This document shows positions 59,148 through 61,251 of a stretch of 61,251 nucleotides of DNA, one piece after another; position 1 is the stretch's first letter; the number at the start of each line of letters is the position of its first letter. A program made the translations under genes and the position numbers. The DNA comes from Kribbella sindirgiensis. Its GTDB lineage: Bacteria > Actinomycetota > Actinomycetes > Propionibacteriales > Kribbellaceae. The DNA lies in NCBI RefSeq assembly GCF_004331435.1, contig NZ_SJKA01000030.1:1-61251 (forward strand). Direction: 5' to 3'. The notes under the pieces are model-generated. The model searched no databases, had not been told where the DNA came from, and saw only the letters and a list, made by a program, of their open reading frames with translations.

Positions 59148-59489
59148 ATGCCTACCGTTCCCCGACGCGAGCTCGTCGCCTCACTGCTGATCGTCGTACT
59201 GCTGGCGATCCAGCTGCCGTTCGTTGCGCTGGGCAACCGCGCCGACGCGTGCCTCTCGCTGATCCTGATCGGCGCCGTCGTCCTGCTGCTCGCCGGCTCG
59301 CTGAGCCCCGACCCCGCAGGCTGGCTCGCCGCCGGCCTGGCTGTGGCCTCCGCGAGCACCGGCACTGTGGTGATCGCGCTGCCGTCGGCTCTCCTGGCCA
59401 CGATCTCCATCAGCACGCTGCTCGTTCTCTGGTCCGTCGACGTCAGCGAGCACCTGACCTTCCGGTCATCCGAGCGGGCCCGGACATGA
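59148..59489 (+). CDS. Small three- to four-helix membrane protein, unknown
   Basis: 113 residues, mostly hydrophobic, with segments at about 9-28, 36-50, 58-74 and 78-96 and a short charged tail. No family recognised. It starts two bases after the permease stop codon, so it belongs to the exporter operon and may be an accessory subunit. A clear terminator follows five bases after its stop. Confidence 0.65.
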   Translation: MPTVPRRELVASLLIVVLLAIQLPFVALGNRADACLSLILIGAVVLLLAGSLSPDPAGWLAAGLAVASASTGTVVIALPSALLATISISTLLVLWSVDVSEHLTFRSSERART

Positions 59490-59493
59490 AAGA

Positions 59494-59525
59494 GGGCGGG
59501 TGAGCTGCCCCCAACTCACCCGCCC
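59494..59525. terminator. Hairpin terminator between convergent genes
   Basis: GGGCGGGTGAG (59494-59504) pairs perfectly with CTCACCCGCCC (59515-59525) around a ten-base loop. It lies between the ABC exporter operon (plus) and the CBS-BON gene (minus, stop at 59540). Confidence 0.72.
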
Positions 59526-59539
59526 CGCTTGCGGTGCGC

Positions 59540-60208
59540 TCAGTAGAACGGTCCTGCGGCCCGGGCCGTGTCGTCGAACGCCCAGGTCAGCTCGTTGTGC
59601 ACGCCGACCACACCGTCCACGCCGGCGACCAGACTTCCGGCCAGTGCGACCGTGCTGCGCTGCGGTACCTGCCCGGTCAGGGTCACGACGCCTTCGAGTA
59701 CGTCGATCTGTACGGCCAGCGGCTCGTCCCACAGGTGCCGGTCGACGACGTCCCGCCGGATCCGGGCCAGGATCTCCTCGTCCGGGGCGAGGAAGACGCG
59801 CAGCAGATCGGACCGCGTCACGATGCCGGCGAGCTTGTCGCCGTCCATCACGACCAGCCGGGTGATGCGGCGGGCGGCCATCAGCCGGGCGGCCTCGTCG
59901 AGCGTGCAGCCACCTTCGATGGTGACCGCAGGGCTCGACATGAGCATCTGGGCCGTGATCGCGTCGGCCTTGGTCCGGATCGCGCCGCGCTGCCAGGGCC
60001 GGCGCGGCCTGCGCTGGAACTCCTCCTTGCGCAGCAGGTCGGTCTCGGAGATCACACCGACGATGCCTCCGAAGGCGCTACGAACGGGGACCGCGCTGAT
60101 GTGGTGCTCGGCCAGGACGGCGGCGACCGCCTTGAAAGACGTGTCCTCAGCGACGGTGACGACGTTCTTGGTCATCACGTCGGAGACAGTCAGGAAGTGA
60201 CGCATCAT
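59540..60208 (-). CDS. CBS-pair protein with C-terminal BON domain (second copy)
   Basis: 222 residues in the same order as the protein at 33684: CBS 1 (about 7-60), linker with RKEEFQRRPRRPWQR, CBS 2 (about 88-140), BON (about 150-212; LTGQVPQRSTVALAGSLV). Shared features (SDVMT, SETDL, RKEEFQ, TRSDLL) show recent common descent. It probably senses adenine nucleotides. Start ATG at 60208 overlaps the USP stop by four bases. Last gene of the aldolase-USP-CBS run. Confidence 0.88.
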   Translation of the reverse strand: MMRHFLTVSDVMTKNVVTVAEDTSFKAVAAVLAEHHISAVPVRSAFGGIVGVISETDLLRKEEFQRRPRRPWQRGAIRTKADAITAQMLMSSPAVTIEGGCTLDEAARLMAARRITRLVVMDGDKLAGIVTRSDLLRVFLAPDEEILARIRRDVVDRHLWDEPLAVQIDVLEGVVTLTGQVPQRSTVALAGSLVAGVDGVVGVHNELTWAFDDTARAAGPFY

Positions 60209-61050
60209 GACTCCTTGGACCGGCGGACGATCGCCACCGGCGAGTCCGCGTGATGAAGAAGGCTCTGACTGACCGATCCCAGCAGCAGGCCGGTAACGCC
60301 GCCCCGGCCACGGGAGCCGACAACGACGAGCGAAGCCTTCGCGGACCTCTTGATCAAGCGGGTGCCGGCCCGGCCCTCCGCGACGGAGGCGCGCACAGGC
60401 ACCGTGGGGAACTTGTCCCGGTAGGGCGCGAGGCTCTCGGCGAGCCAGTTCCGCAGCAGTTCCTCGGTGCTGTCGATCGACGCGGCGTCTTCCGCCTGCG
60501 GCTGCCAGCAGTACACGACGTCCAGCCGCTCACCAGTGCGAGCCGCCTCCTCGAACGCGAACGTAATCGCCTCCTCCGAGTCCGGCGACCCGTCGGTGCC
60601 CACGACAACAGGTCCGGTACGGCGTTCACCGCGCACCACAACGACCGGGCACGACGCCTTGGCAGATACCGCGGTCGCGACCGACCCGAGAACCGCTGCG
60701 GACATCTTGTTCCGCGAGCGGGTTCCGACGACCACCATCTCGGCGTTCTCGGCCTCGATCAGCAGCGCGTTCGCCGGATCGGAGTTCGCCAGCCACCCGG
60801 ATCCACCGTCGTACCCGAGCCGGTCTCGCGCGTACTGCACCGCGGCGTCGAGCTCGTGCTGGTACTTGTCGAGCGGCATCGGCGGCGGGACGTAGCCCTC
60901 GGCCCCCATCGCCCAACGGCTGATCTCGTTCAGGTACGCACGGATCACCCGTACCGGCAGTTCGCGCGCGGCCGCCGCGTCGACGGCCCACCGCAGCGCG
61001 ATCTGCGCCTCGGGCGAGTCGTCGACCCCGACGAGAATGTACTTCCTCAT
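60205..61050 (-). CDS. Universal stress protein, two UspA domains
   Basis: 281 residues. First strand ILVGVDDSPEAQIALRWAVD with loop VVGTRSRNKMSAAVLGSVA, where the middle glycine is missing. Second domain VVVGTDGSPDSEEA with an intact loop, VVGSRGRGGVTGLLLGSVS. ATG at 61050 has GAAAGGA about nine bases upstream. It starts 14 bases after the aldolase stop and overlaps the CBS-BON gene by four bases. Confidence 0.92.
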   Translation of the reverse strand: MRKYILVGVDDSPEAQIALRWAVDAAAARELPVRVIRAYLNEISRWAMGAEGYVPPPMPLDKYQHELDAAVQYARDRLGYDGGSGWLANSDPANALLIEAENAEMVVVGTRSRNKMSAAVLGSVATAVSAKASCPVVVVRGERRTGPVVVGTDGSPDSEEAITFAFEEAARTGERLDVVYCWQPQAEDAASIDSTEELLRNWLAESLAPYRDKFPTVPVRASVAEGRAGTRLIKRSAKASLVVVGSRGRGGVTGLLLGSVSQSLLHHADSPVAIVRRSKES

Positions 61051-61064
61051 ATCCGGAATTCCTT

Positions 61065-61251
61065 TCATTGGCTGGGGTGCTGGACGAGGATTTCCTTCAG
61101 GCCGTCGACGAACGCCAGCGACTCGTCGTACCCCCGCTGCCAGACGTTGCGGCCGAAAATGCACCCGAGCCCGCCCGCATCCATCGCCTGCTCAGCCTTG
61201 CGATACATCGCGTCGTCACCAGCACGCTCCCCACCCGAAACCAGCACCAAC
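61065..61251 (-). CDS. fbaB: Class I fructose-bisphosphate aldolase, C-terminal part (runs off right edge)
   Basis: The last 61 to 62 residues of a DhnA/FbaB-type aldolase: VLVSGGERAGDDAMYRKAEQ (phosphate-binding loop strand) and AGGLGCIFGRNVWQR, the conserved end of the barrel. The start lies outside the window. The next gene, a USP, is 14 bases away, so aldolase, USP and CBS-BON are probably one transcript. A piece of an N-terminus of the same family lies at the opposite edge; the two pieces cannot be aligned with each other because they cover different regions. Confidence 0.85.
   Translation of the reverse strand, partial: LVLVSGGERAGDDAMYRKAEQAMDAGGLGCIFGRNVWQRGYDESLAFVDGLKEILVQHPSQ

Noticed and set aside
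1..61251. Window as a circular plasmid, since both ends carry aldolase pieces
   Set aside because: About half of the aldolase is missing between the pieces and there is no replication or partition gene.
1..61251. Insertion sequences, phage genes, tRNAs or rRNA
   Set aside because: No transposase, integrase or structural phage protein, and no cloverleaf or rRNA-like segment was seen on either strand.

Overview
The window is very GC-rich and densely coded. Its gene families (DevR/DevS-type regulators, Acg-type nitroreductases, a RafH-like ribosome hibernation factor, a Tgs-type acyltransferase) point to an actinobacterium. I would guess a Kribbella/Nocardioides-type member of the Propionibacteriales, but no rRNA or marker gene fixes the genus. 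I see about 64 genes and no tRNA, rRNA, CRISPR array, transposase, phage gene or plasmid replication gene. No gene-free stretch is longer than about 220 bases.

The window reads as a dormancy or hypoxia regulon collected in one block. A DevR/DosR-like response regulator (48474-49124, minus) and a two-GAF DevS/DosT-like kinase (35736-37481, plus) sit 11 kb apart. A 15-bp near-palindrome, GGGACCTTCGGCCCT or its reverse complement, recurs in front of most transcription units, including three copies beside the regulator gene. It resembles the mycobacterial DosR box (consensus TTSGGGACTWWAGTCCCSAA). Control by this regulator is an inference from these repeated sites.

Layout. (a) 1-3.2 kb: start of a class I fructose-bisphosphate aldolase, a membrane-anchored protein, a universal stress protein (USP) and a hibernation factor with two tandem C-terminal domains. 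(b) 3.2-9.9 kb, minus: one operon of aldehyde dehydrogenase, DUF779 protein, Zn alcohol dehydrogenase, three-gene proton-translocating transhydrogenase and Acg-type nitroreductase. (c) 10-17.1 kb, plus: polyphosphate kinase 2, a lone E2-like acyltransferase, USP, four-helix membrane protein, ceramidase-like enzyme, a second degenerate E2-like protein and a wax ester/diacylglycerol acyltransferase. (d) 17.1-19.7 kb, minus: Hsp20, sulfide:quinone reductase-like flavoprotein, TusE and DsrE-like protein. (e) 19.8-28.2 kb: two flippase-like membrane proteins, a phosphodiesterase, a CtpF-like P-type ATPase, an odd ABC/flavin-fold overlap and a flavodoxin. (f) 28.2-34.4 kb, minus: hydrolase, ABC-2 exporter, DUF3048 protein and CBS-BON protein. 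(g) 34.5-38.9 kb: degenerate sensor, flavin-fold protein, DevS-like kinase and second nitroreductase. (h) 38.9-48.4 kb: GNAT/acyl-CoA synthetase fusion, pyruvate phosphate dikinase, phosphoketolase, USP and flavodoxin. (i) 48.5-61.3 kb: DevR-like regulator, XRE/flavin-fold protein, five more USPs, third nitroreductase, DoxX-like protein, alcohol dehydrogenase, second ABC exporter, second CBS-BON protein and the C-terminal end of an aldolase.

Together the genes describe a cell that stops growing and survives without respiration. It stores ribosomes (hibernation factor) and lipid (acyltransferase), and moves ATP through polyphosphate, phosphoketolase, dikinase and ADP-forming synthetase. It balances NAD(P)H (dehydrogenases, transhydrogenase), handles reactive sulfur and nitro compounds, and protects proteins (Hsp20, eight USPs).
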